DNA of 49,063 bases from Eubacterium sp. Lineage in GTDB: Bacteria > Bacillota > Clostridia > Lachnospirales > Lachnospiraceae. Shown piece by piece: positions 41,252-49,063 of the stretch; positions within the stretch are counted from its first letter, which is position 1; each line of letters opens with the position of its first letter. A program made the translations under genes and the position numbers. Below the pieces are notes generated by a model. It worked only from the letters and a program-made list of their open reading frames with translations. It was not told where the DNA came from and did not search any database. The DNA lies in contig JAFUVQ010000031.1 of the NCBI GenBank assembly GCA_017477505.1, positions 1 through 49,063 on the forward strand. The letters are read 5' to 3'.

Positions 41252-43996
41252 ATGGGCAAAAAAAGAGTTTTATTTCTTGGTGCAGAGTATGACATTTCTG
41301 ATCAGCTTCCTATTTTAGTTCCGATTCTTCAAGAATTTGATGAGTATAAAGAAAGCTTAATGAGTAAACTTGTTTCTCAAATAGAAAGAAATACTTATGT
41401 AGGTGGTGAAGATAAGGATTTTTCATATTGGAGTCAACCTGTTAGTACTATTTCAAAAAGTATCATCCGAAATGCAGCAAAGCTTGGAATATATGATCTG
41501 ACTGAATATGAATTAGTTGAGAATAATCCGGGATATATAGAATTAAATAAACTATGTACTGAAACATTGAGACAAATATTATTGTCACAGACTGAGACGA
41601 TGCTTGAGTGGATGGAAGGTGCAGATGATGCTTATGCAAGTGCTGCATCAAACATAACAGGGTCTGGTGTTGGAATACTAACAAACTCATTAAGCAGTGC
41701 ATTATTATACTCTGCTATGGAAGGACATGTCCTTCGTAAACAAGCAAAACAAGCGGATAAAGAATATAATGCCGCTATAGCTTCGTTGAATATAATAAAA
41801 GAAAGCAAACAGAAGCAGAACGAAGCCCGGATAAAGAAAAATGTATATTACCCGGGATGTAAAGAATCAATTATTAAGCTTATTAATTATATGCTTGATT
41901 TGTACCTTACTAGGCTTGACAGTAATGGTATTCTGGATTGTTCAGAAGTGGCTTCTTATGATTTGAAACTATCTTCCGAAATAATGAAGAATTTGGATAT
42001 TGTGCCACAAAAGAGTGAAGTATTAGGTAAAGCATTTGAAAAATGTCCATATAATTCTGATGTGTATATTAAGGCATTGGAATTGAATCTATTTGATGAT
42101 GCTTCTGTTGAAACAGTTAAATATATAAAGCTTGATAAAGATTTCTTTGATTTACTTCTGTCGAAGATTAACCGTATAAGTAATATTCAAGAAGCAAAAA
42201 CAGAATTGGAATCTAAGAAGAGTACGGTACATCTGTGTGCTCTTTTTAAAGGGACTAGCGATGAGTCGTTTAAAGGGGTATTAACGCATTCTATTTATTC
42301 AAAGATTGTGGCTGACTATGCTTGTCTTGATAATGCATTAAATTATGAGGGGAAATGCAATTCATTCATCAGTGATGTAAAGAGAGAGGAAGATGTTTCA
42401 ACATTTGTTTATAATTATGTCAGAGGAATTGCACCAGATTCGGATTTTGCTTATTTAACCAAGGAATGTGGATATACTGATTTATTAAAAAAGATAACAC
42501 CTTCGGTATATGAAGGTATAAAAACAAAAGAAGCGATAGATAATTATTACATCGAGCAGTTAACGAAAAAGTGTAAACCATTGGTAAAAAATAGGATAGA
42601 AACAGAAAGAAGAGAAAAAGAAGAAAAAGAAAGGGAAGAAAATAAAGCGAGAATTAAACGTGAGTTATTGCAAAAGGAACGTCGAAAAAGAATAGTAAAG
42701 AAATGTGTCACTATTGTTAGTGTTTGTTTTGTAATAATTATTGTCCTTCTTACCATATTCGTTTTTATACCAAATTCAAAATATAAAAAAGCTAAACAGC
42801 TGATGGATTCTAACAATTATTTACAGGCTGTAGAAAGATTTGAACAGATCGGAGCAAATAAGTATTCCGCTGAAATAAATGATTGTAAGAAACTATATGT
42901 AGATGGATTAGTATCAAGTGGAAAATATGATGAGGCTATTGATTATTTAAAATCCTCTATGGGAAAAGACGATAATTCGGATGAGGTGAAGTCGTGTAAG
43001 TATAAAAAGGCTGAGTACTATTATGATACGAAAAACTATGAGGAAGCAATAACTATTTTTCAAGAATTAAAAGGGTATAATAAAAGTGAGACTAGAATAA
43101 AGGATTGTAAGTATTTTCGTGCAAATGAGCTGTTTGATGATGGGGAATTAACTTCGGCAATTGATTTATACAGTGAAATACAGGATTATAAGGATTCCGA
43201 GGAAAGAATAAAAGAAGCAAGTAATGAGATTCAATACATCGAAGCCAACAATAAGATAAATGAAGGTAATTATGCAGATGCCGTAGATATACTTTATGCT
43301 TTAGGAATTTTAAAACCATATAAGGATTCAAAAGAGCTTTTTGATAAATATAAAGAACAAGGAAGTGAAGAATTATTTAATAAGAAGTCTTACCTAACTT
43401 GTATTAATTATTGCAAAAGATACTATTTGTATAACAAGTATTATTCGGAAAGTAATTATGAGTATGGTATGTATTTATGTGAAAAGGGTAACTTTGAAGC
43501 AGCTGCAGATTATTTTAAGGAATGCAGAGACGAGCATCCGGACGTAGAATCAATTATAGCAGATGCAGATAAGGCAGCTAATTATAATCGAGCTATAAGT
43601 AAGGCAAAAAGTGGTCTTCTGAATGAAGCAATTGAAATATTGTCAGGACTTTCAGGTTATAAAGACGCTTCTTCATGGCTGGCAAAATGCAGAGAAGCTT
43701 CTCGATATACAGGTACATTTAATAGTTATAGATATACTGTTTATATGATGAATGGAAGGGTAGAAGAAATTCCTGCTGGACAGAACTATGGTGATGCAAA
43801 AACACTTTCTATTTCTGCTACTATAAGTGATGATTTTACTATTACATACAGTGCAAATGGAAGAAAAGCTGAACCAGGTCAGCTTATTGTAAAATATCAT
43901 AAATATAGTGATGATGATTCGTATATTGATATAGCAAATAAAAAAATAGTTAACGAGTTCAAAGGCGGAGATAAATATGTAACCCTTTATAAATGA
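41252..43996 (+). CDS. 914-residue membrane protein with external TPR-like domain
   Basis: I do not recognise the whole. The N-terminal half (1-480) is helical and soluble, with a small-residue hydrophobic stretch (ASNITGSGVGILTNSLSSAL, about residue 130) and a charged coiled coil (ERREKEEKEREENK, about 450-475). One membrane helix lies at about 486-507 (TIVSVCFVIIIVLLTIFVF), preceded by KRIVKK. By the positive-inside rule the C-terminal half is outside. It holds repeated units of about 34 residues (AKQLMDSNNYLQAVERFEQI, AEYYYDTKNYEEAITIFQEL, ANELFDDGELTSAIDLYSEI) typical of TPR. A short beta-rich tail ends it. It has its own promoter and looks more AT-rich than the transfer genes. Confidence 0.7.
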   Translation: MGKKRVLFLGAEYDISDQLPILVPILQEFDEYKESLMSKLVSQIERNTYVGGEDKDFSYWSQPVSTISKSIIRNAAKLGIYDLTEYELVENNPGYIELNKLCTETLRQILLSQTETMLEWMEGADDAYASAASNITGSGVGILTNSLSSALLYSAMEGHVLRKQAKQADKEYNAAIASLNIIKESKQKQNEARIKKNVYYPGCKESIIKLINYMLDLYLTRLDSNGILDCSEVASYDLKLSSEIMKNLDIVPQKSEVLGKAFEKCPYNSDVYIKALELNLFDDASVETVKYIKLDKDFFDLLLSKINRISNIQEAKTELESKKSTVHLCALFKGTSDESFKGVLTHSIYSKIVADYACLDNALNYEGKCNSFISDVKREEDVSTFVYNYVRGIAPDSDFAYLTKECGYTDLLKKITPSVYEGIKTKEAIDNYYIEQLTKKCKPLVKNRIETERREKEEKEREENKARIKRELLQKERRKRIVKKCVTIVSVCFVIIIVLLTIFVFIPNSKYKKAKQLMDSNNYLQAVERFEQIGANKYSAEINDCKKLYVDGLVSSGKYDEAIDYLKSSMGKDDNSDEVKSCKYKKAEYYYDTKNYEEAITIFQELKGYNKSETRIKDCKYFRANELFDDGELTSAIDLYSEIQDYKDSEERIKEASNEIQYIEANNKINEGNYADAVDILYALGILKPYKDSKELFDKYKEQGSEELFNKKSYLTCINYCKRYYLYNKYYSESNYEYGMYLCEKGNFEAAADYFKECRDEHPDVESIIADADKAANYNRAISKAKSGLLNEAIEILSGLSGYKDASSWLAKCREASRYTGTFNSYRYTVYMMNGRVEEIPAGQNYGDAKTLSISATISDDFTITYSANGRKAEPGQLIVKYHKYSDDDSYIDIANKKIVNEFKGGDKYVTLYK

Positions 43997-44034
43997 TATT
44001 GAGATTTGTTATTGCTGTGCGAGGGGAACGGTCT

Positions 44035-44276
44035 ATGAATAATATAAAATCGAGTAGATTATTATCTTTTGTCCTAATAATTACTCTATGTATAACTCTT
44101 ACTTCATGCGGTTCATCTTAGGACGTTACTTCGAGGGTTATTGAGGTAAAACAGAAATAAGTTCCGAGGTAACTGCTGAGGTGATTACAGCAGAGGTGAC
44201 GGAAGAAAAAACTACGGAAGCCACTACTGCTGAAAAATATGATAAAACAAATGATAACGAAGACTTTTATAGATGA
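44035..44276 (+). pseudogene. Broken lipoprotein gene
   Basis: An ATG at 44035 opens a lipoprotein signal peptide (MNNIKSSRLLSFVLIITLCI) with lipobox LTSC-G, then stops at a TAG (44119-44121) three residues later. In another frame, 44170-44276, an intact low-complexity linker follows (SSEVTAEVITAEVTEEKTTE) and ends in TGA. Lipobox followed by a Thr/Glu-rich linker is the normal start of a secreted lipoprotein, so one gene has been broken by at least one stop and a frame change. No downstream folded domain remains. Confidence 0.65.
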
Positions 44277-44299
44277 TTGATTGTAGTTGAAATATTATC

Positions 44300-44614
44300 A
44301 TGGATGTATTAAAAGAAATATTGGAATGCTTAGTCAGATGTGGCGTTGAAGCAGAAATAAGAAAAGATAGAATTGAACCCTATGTAAATGTAGGTGATGT
44401 AAAAAGTGTTAAAAATCGTATGCAGTTTTGGTACATAGAAAAGAATTCAGAAGTTCATATGTATATAGGTACAGAAATGGGGAAATGGTATAATAAATCC
44501 AAAAAGTCGGTTTATCTTAAGCCTGATTACAGATATAGCTTCAAAGAGAATCGGGTAGAATTTCCCAATATTAATCTAGCTCTTCAATTTATAGAAGAGG
44601 TATCAAAGATGTGA
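44300..44614 (+). CDS. Unrecognised 104-residue protein
   Basis: I do not recognise this protein. It is small and basic, probably alpha-beta, with MDVLKEILECLVRCGVEAEI at the start, a central FWYIEKNSEVHMYIGTEMG and the tail INLALQFIEEVSKM. There is no signal peptide. The ribosome site is weak. It may be a cytoplasmic partner or immunity-type protein, but nothing in the sequence establishes that. It lies between the broken lipoprotein gene and the protease. Confidence 0.55.
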   Translation: MDVLKEILECLVRCGVEAEIRKDRIEPYVNVGDVKSVKNRMQFWYIEKNSEVHMYIGTEMGKWYNKSKKSVYLKPDYRYSFKENRVEFPNINLALQFIEEVSKM

Positions 44615-44677
44615 TTTGATAGAAGATATATAATGTACAAGGCTATTTATGAAAAATAAGCAAGAATGTAGGGGTGT

Positions 44678-47600
44678 ATGATGAGATTAAGGAAAAGAGT
44701 AATTCCAGCGATTATTATGAGTTTTATGTTTGTTTTTACATCGTTCAATTCTTTTGCGGAAGTTGCAGATGAATCAATTGATGTTGCCACAATTACAGAT
44801 GCTGATAGCATTGATAATGAAGGTGATACGCCTGATATTGATATGGATTTTGATCTTGATTTCGAAGTGAACGAGACTGATGTAAAAGATGAGGAAGAAA
44901 AACTGAAAATTCTTCCGTTTGATGATTGTAAAGAATCAGGAAACTATTATTCTTCCGTATTATGGGCTTATGCCGCACATCCACAGATAGTAGCCGGTGT
45001 AACAGCTAATGAATTTAAACCGTTTAAGTCATGTACCCGTGCGCAGGTCGTATCTTACCTCTGGAGAATGAAGAACTGCCCAGAACCTAAAACAAAGACT
45101 AATCCTTTTTCAGATGTAAACGAAAGTGATTTTTTCTATAAGTCAGTTTTGTGGGCTTATGAGAATAATATAGTGTCAGGTAAGACGTCTACTAGATTTG
45201 GATCAAACGATTCATGTACAAGAGCTCAGTTTGTGACATTCCTTTGGAGATTGGAAGGAAAACCATCAGGCGGTACTTCTGCTAATCCATTTGTAGATGT
45301 AAAGTCAGAGAGCTTCTATAAGGAAGCTGTTATCTGGGCTTCTGAAAATGGAATAACATATGGCAGGGATGCAACGCACTTTGCACCTGAAAAGGTAATT
45401 AACAGAGCACAGACAGTAATGTTCCTGAAAAGGCTTAATGATTATTTCTTTGGGGACGTCGCTAAGGAATTATTAGAACCTGATGAAGACTCATTTACTA
45501 TCATTGATGAAGATAAGAAAATTGCATATATAAATAATACAATACTGGCGTTCTTCAGATTAGGTACAAGGTCTGAAGAGGTTAAAAAAGTTGCTGACTC
45601 TATAGGTGGTACTGTGGTGGGGGCAATTCCTTTTATTGATCTTTATCAGATTCATGTCAACCCTTCATCTTTAGATGAATTGGAAAAGCTATGTGCAGAA
45701 ATTGAGACTGACGAATGCGTGAGTGAGGCATTTGTTGATATGGCTTATGGGATGACAGAAAACAGTTATCCTCCAAACGACCCATGGACAGAAGAGGATA
45801 CAAAGGAAGAGTGGTCGAGTTATTCAGAAAATCATTATGGAACAGATTCGTCAGATAATCCCAGTGGAAATAATTTCTGGCAGGAAGCAATAGATACTCC
45901 ATATGTCTGGGATAAATATCAAAGCGAATTAGGCAAAATCAGAATTGGTATTCTTGATACAGGAGTTAAGGAAGATCATGAAGATCTGGAGGGGAAGGTA
46001 TATAGAACTTCATTAAAGTATACAGCTGCTGATCATGGAACACGGATAGCTGGAATAATCGGAGCAACACATAATAATAACATCGGAATCAGTGGAATAG
46101 TCAATAATAGTGAAATATATTCTTACGATATAAAAATATGGAAGTATACTCCGTTTGATAGGATAATAGATGGATTATATAAACTTATAGTAGAGAATGA
46201 TGTTAAGATTGTTAACTTTAGTCAAGGTATAGATCATCCTGATACATACGATTTAGTGCCGGATGAGGATACATTAAAATACAATGATGACGATGCACAT
46301 AATTTATCTTGTGTTTTGGGAAAGTTACTTGAAAATGGTGAAGATTTTCTTATAGTTCAAAGTGCTGGGAATGGAAACCATGATCATAAACCGATAGATG
46401 CCGTATATGATGGCTTTTTCAATAATATTAACGAAGATAACTGTTATTGTCCTTATATTGGAGAGACAGATGAAGAAATAGATGACAAAGAGACGGAGAG
46501 AAAACACGCTATAATAGATAGAATAATTGTAGTTGCTGCTGCACATTATCAAATGTACCCTAATAATAAAGGAGGAAATACTGTTAACTGGAGTTTGACA
46601 TCCTGGTCAAATCGTGGTGACAGAGTTGATATTGCAGCTCCAGGAGCCGGTATATATAGCACTTCTAAAAAAGAAAAGTATGACAAAGAGTCTGGAACAT
46701 CTTTTGCGGCGCCGATTGTTGCCGGAGTGGCAGGTTTGGTATGGAGTGTAAACGATGAATTTACAGGCATTGATGTAAAAAAAATAGTTTGTGGTGATTA
46801 TAGTTTTAAGTATTATGTTACTGGATCGGATAGCTATAAATTGGTAAATGCCAAGCTGGCGGTTGAAGCGGCACTTGCATTAAAGGAAGATAATGCTTCT
46901 GTATATAAAATGTACGATAGTTATCTGACCCATGGTTTGGCGATAGATTATGGTGTATATAATCCAACACAGACGATTTATGCTCAGAATCCCGATGTTA
47001 TCAGTTATAGTCGTAATTGGACAGCGTATGGACATGCGTTAACTGGATTTAAGACGTTATATTTTGACGATGTATTTGAAGTATACAGTGAGGATGCTGT
47101 AGAAGAGTTAAAGCTTAAAAATGCTAATTTGTCAGGTATTTACGATGCCATTATGTGTGACTATAATGATGATGGCAAGGAAGACATGCTTGTTGTTAGA
47201 TCAAGTGACAAAATACCTATGGGGAGTGATGACATACTTCAGAAATACAAAATCGTTGCTGAATTATACAGTATGGTAAACAAAGAAATAGTATTAGTGG
47301 ATAGCATAACCTTTGGCGCGGGAGATTACATTTATTATTCTGATTTTGGAGAAGAATCTTCTAATCCTGAGTGGGGAGATTGTCTTACCATAGTTATTGG
47401 TGATTCCTTTGATGAGACATATTATAGATTGACAGATGATGTCAAGTATCAGAAGTCAAGACAGACGGTATATACTTTTTCTCTAAAGAATCACAAATAT
47501 AAGAAGATGATGACCTATTTGGCGGAATATGGCAAGCCTACTGTGATTATAACAACTACAATGAAAGGTTACTTTCCGGAGAAGGTTTCTGAAAGCTATA

Positions 47601-47764
47601 ACGAACAAGAAGAAGGATATTTCCTTTCGTTGGACGAGTCAGAAATGATCCGAAGAGGATTTTTAACAACCTACAACGATAGTGTCTTTAAATATACAGA
47701 CCCTGTTCCAAATCCGATACAAATATATCGTTATGATGGTGGTTATTCTGGTTTAGAAGAATAA
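44678..47764 (+). CDS. SLH-anchored subtilisin-like serine protease
   Basis: The 1028-residue product has a signal peptide (about 1-28), then three SLH repeats (about 90-265, each with a TRAQ or NRAQ motif) for non-covalent wall attachment. A propeptide-like region follows (VKKVADSIGGTVVGAIPFID). The peptidase S8 domain has the full triad: Asp427 in ILDTGV, His453 in DHGTRIAG and Ser675 in GTSFAAP, with the oxyanion Asn in QSAGNGNHD. About 330 C-terminal residues are unassigned and include a calcium-loop-like DYNDDGKEDML. Start is ATG 44678 or 44681; the latter is better spaced from AGGGG. It is likely an active surface protease. Confidence 0.9.
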   Translation: MMRLRKRVIPAIIMSFMFVFTSFNSFAEVADESIDVATITDADSIDNEGDTPDIDMDFDLDFEVNETDVKDEEEKLKILPFDDCKESGNYYSSVLWAYAAHPQIVAGVTANEFKPFKSCTRAQVVSYLWRMKNCPEPKTKTNPFSDVNESDFFYKSVLWAYENNIVSGKTSTRFGSNDSCTRAQFVTFLWRLEGKPSGGTSANPFVDVKSESFYKEAVIWASENGITYGRDATHFAPEKVINRAQTVMFLKRLNDYFFGDVAKELLEPDEDSFTIIDEDKKIAYINNTILAFFRLGTRSEEVKKVADSIGGTVVGAIPFIDLYQIHVNPSSLDELEKLCAEIETDECVSEAFVDMAYGMTENSYPPNDPWTEEDTKEEWSSYSENHYGTDSSDNPSGNNFWQEAIDTPYVWDKYQSELGKIRIGILDTGVKEDHEDLEGKVYRTSLKYTAADHGTRIAGIIGATHNNNIGISGIVNNSEIYSYDIKIWKYTPFDRIIDGLYKLIVENDVKIVNFSQGIDHPDTYDLVPDEDTLKYNDDDAHNLSCVLGKLLENGEDFLIVQSAGNGNHDHKPIDAVYDGFFNNINEDNCYCPYIGETDEEIDDKETERKHAIIDRIIVVAAAHYQMYPNNKGGNTVNWSLTSWSNRGDRVDIAAPGAGIYSTSKKEKYDKESGTSFAAPIVAGVAGLVWSVNDEFTGIDVKKIVCGDYSFKYYVTGSDSYKLVNAKLAVEAALALKEDNASVYKMYDSYLTHGLAIDYGVYNPTQTIYAQNPDVISYSRNWTAYGHALTGFKTLYFDDVFEVYSEDAVEELKLKNANLSGIYDAIMCDYNDDGKEDMLVVRSSDKIPMGSDDILQKYKIVAELYSMVNKEIVLVDSITFGAGDYIYYSDFGEESSNPEWGDCLTIVIGDSFDETYYRLTDDVKYQKSRQTVYTFSLKNHKYKKMMTYLAEYGKPTVIITTTMKGYFPEKVSESYNEQEEGYFLSLDESEMIRRGFLTTYNDSVFKYTDPVPNPIQIYRYDGGYSGLEE

Positions 47765-47824
47765 TTCTCTGCACTAAATCATAATACTATTTATAGATAA
47801 CAATCCTATGGGGAATGAACCATT

Positions 47825-48022
47825 ATGAATAATGATATAAAATTCTTTAATCCAAATGAAATCGACGATGAAACAGCTGAAAAGATGGCTTTGAATGCTG
47901 AAAAGAGATTCCAGGAATTCCGTGATAAGCTGGAATTCGGAAATCTTACACCTGAAGAAAAAGCAGCAATTGAGCTGACTGATAAATTCCTTGAAGAAGG
48001 AATTGAAGCTCTTACGGATTAA
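47825..48022 (+). CDS. Unrecognised 65-residue acidic protein
   Basis: A small acidic, helical protein starting MNNDIKFFNPNEIDDETAEK, with a central helix (AEKRFQEFRDKLEF) and ending LTDKFLEEGIEALTD. It has no signal peptide. It lies 60 bases after the protease and could be its regulator or an antitoxin-sized protein, but there is no direct evidence. The ATG is preceded by TATGGGGAATG. Confidence 0.55.
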   Translation: MNNDIKFFNPNEIDDETAEKMALNAEKRFQEFRDKLEFGNLTPEEKAAIELTDKFLEEGIEALTD

Positions 48023-48089
48023 AAAAACGCAATTCGATCATTAACTGATATGTGGTCTATGCATAATACTTAAGGAAGGACATGCTAAG

Positions 48090-48947
48090 ATGAAGCGTAG
48101 GATAATCACAATTGTTACATTGTTCAGTATTTTACTGGTTTTATGGGGTGGTACCGGAATTAGCAGTAATGCTTCCGGATTTGTAGATGTTCCCAGTGGG
48201 GCATTTTACTATGATGCTGTTAACTGGGCAGTAGCAAACAATATCACACAGGGTACAGATAGTACTCATTTCAAACCTAATTCCCCTTGTATAAGGAGCC
48301 AGATAGTTACCTTCATATGGAAGGCGTATGGCAGTCCGGAGCCTGATACAGAAGTGAATCCTTTTGTTGATATACAGAATACAGATTATTATTACAAGGC
48401 CGTACTGTGGGCAGTTGAGAATGATATCACGAGCGGCATGGATGCTACACACTTTAAACCTAATAAACCTTGTACACGTGCTCAGGTTGTTACATTCCTA
48501 TGGAATGCTGCCGGGAAGCCTGAACCGCTGTCATCTTATAATTCGTTTAGTGATGTATCTATAAATGCTATGTATTTTAAGGCGGTACGTTGGGCAGGAG
48601 AGCAGGATATAACATATGGCACCAATGCTACCCATTTCAGTCCGTCTAATACCTGTTCAAGAGGTCAGATAGTTACATTCATATATAGGGCGGTTTCGGA
48701 TCAGATCCATCATCATGACTGGGTATTGAGTCAGGAATCATATACATGCAGTCAAGGTGGAAACAGGGAGTATTACTGTACAACTTGTGGAGAGACTAAG
48801 ACGGAAGTTATTCCGAAAGGTCATAAATGGGCAACTAAAACTGAAAAAATAGAAGCGGTACCTGGCCATTATACTACTAAGTATATAGATGGTTATCGTT
48901 GTGATATTTGTGGATTTTTTAATACTAGTATAAATGTTTTTAAATAA
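48090..48947 (+). CDS. SLH-domain surface protein with C-terminal Cys-rich domain
   Basis: A 285-residue secreted protein with a signal peptide (MKRRIITIVTLFSILLVLWG) and three SLH repeats: FVDVPSGAFYYDAVNWAV, FVDIQNTDYYYKAVLWAV and FSDVSINAMYFKAVRWAG. The C-terminal 70 residues hold paired Cys and His residues (CSQGG, YYCTTCGETK, GYRCDICGFF) that probably bind zinc. Its SLH repeats resemble those of the neighbouring protease, so both likely dock to the same wall polymer. The Cys-rich tail recalls that of the membrane protein at 30214. AAGGAAGGACATGCTAAG precedes the ATG. Confidence 0.85.
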   Translation: MKRRIITIVTLFSILLVLWGGTGISSNASGFVDVPSGAFYYDAVNWAVANNITQGTDSTHFKPNSPCIRSQIVTFIWKAYGSPEPDTEVNPFVDIQNTDYYYKAVLWAVENDITSGMDATHFKPNKPCTRAQVVTFLWNAAGKPEPLSSYNSFSDVSINAMYFKAVRWAGEQDITYGTNATHFSPSNTCSRGQIVTFIYRAVSDQIHHHDWVLSQESYTCSQGGNREYYCTTCGETKTEVIPKGHKWATKTEKIEAVPGHYTTKYIDGYRCDICGFFNTSINVFK

Positions 48948-49006
48948 CTCGACTTTATAACCAATCCATGATATACTCTCTTTATAGAAAACAGGAGGAC
49001 ACTATC

Positions 49007-49063
49007 ATGGGCAAAAAAGCAACGACAATAACGCTTTCACCAGAGGATCGTTCTTATCTTGAA
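49007..49063 (+). CDS. IS630-like transposase, N-terminal start (partial)
   Basis: Nineteen codons are visible before the window ends, starting MGKKATTITLSPEDRSYLE. The TLSPEDR-x-YLE pattern is the typical beginning of IS630-type transposases, ahead of the helix-turn-helix. An ACAGGAGGAC ribosome site lies upstream. With only 19 residues the call is tentative. If right, the element's left end lies just after the SLH gene stop. Confidence 0.5.
   Translation, partial: MGKKATTITLSPEDRSYLE

Larger units (their letters stand above)
24189..49063 (+). mobile_element. Mobilizable integrative element or integrated plasmid, left part
   Basis: From just after the ftsH terminator, genes switch to partition, plasmid-type replication, SSB, a cell-wall adhesin, RadC, primase-like, MobC and relaxase functions, all on one strand, followed by cargo-like genes. 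This order is typical of Lachnospiraceae conjugative or mobilizable elements. No integrase, VirD4 or VirB4 gene is visible, and the right end is not seen. The left boundary is inferred from the paired repeats. The cargo from 41.2 kb may or may not belong to the same element. Confidence 0.6.

Overview
The window looks like chromosome of a Lachnospiraceae-type Firmicute (Butyrivibrio or a relative), followed from about 24.2 kb by a mobilizable-element region. The pointers are gene order divIC-tilS-hpt-ftsH, Gram-positive surface proteins with S-layer-homology (SLH) domains or a TTGD sorting signal, a flavodiiron protein typical of anaerobes, strong AGGAGG ribosome sites, and Rpn, DUF5688 and RepA_N/DUF6017 families common in that group. 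This is inference from protein families; no rRNA or tRNA gene was seen.

Region 1 (1-6300) is mixed. It begins with the 3' end of an IS30-family transposase that abuts ybaK. A hotdog thioesterase, an unknown gene and an ATPase/DUF234 protein follow. At 4.0-5.7 kb lies a tight three-gene cassette: a DUF3990 protein (ADP-ribosyltransferase-like fold), an unrecognised 152-residue protein and a NADAR (ADP-ribose glycosidase-like) protein. Two inverted C-terminal remnants of Rpn-family nuclease genes flank it. This is the strongest candidate for a new system: a predicted ADP-ribosylation toxin or defence module with its own reversal enzyme.

Region 2 (6400-24000) is housekeeping and conserved chromosome: sbcD-sbcC (DNA end processing), a 1837-residue SLH-anchored protein with two tandem CotH-kinase modules, a flavodiiron protein, a TraX-family membrane protein, a tandem-PPK2 polyphosphate phosphotransferase, divIC, tilS, hpt and ftsH, ending at a terminator near 24.17 kb.

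Region 3 (24.19-41.1 kb) is a replication, partition and mobilization module, all on the plus strand: DUF3970, ParA, ParB, RepA_N/DUF6017 (frameshifted inside a small tandem-repeat array), a second ParB, SSB, a 49-residue protein, DUF5688, a membrane protein, a 1716-residue VaFE-repeat cell-wall protein, RadC-like, a DUF3991/Toprim primase-like protein, MobC and a relaxase. Two identical 27-bp palindromes sit inside repA and just before the second parB. Two copies of a CTAG-N9-GGGTTTGCGGG sequence mark the left edge after ftsH. No integrase, coupling protein or type IV secretion ATPase is visible, so the element is either mobilized in trans or continues past the window.

Region 4 (41.1-49.06 kb) looks more AT-rich to the eye and is cargo-like: a 914-residue membrane protein with an extracytoplasmic TPR-like half, a broken lipoprotein gene, small unknown genes, an SLH-anchored subtilisin-like protease and a second SLH protein, ending in the start of an IS630-like transposase. 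Coordinates and motif positions were read by eye from the sequence; no database search was run.
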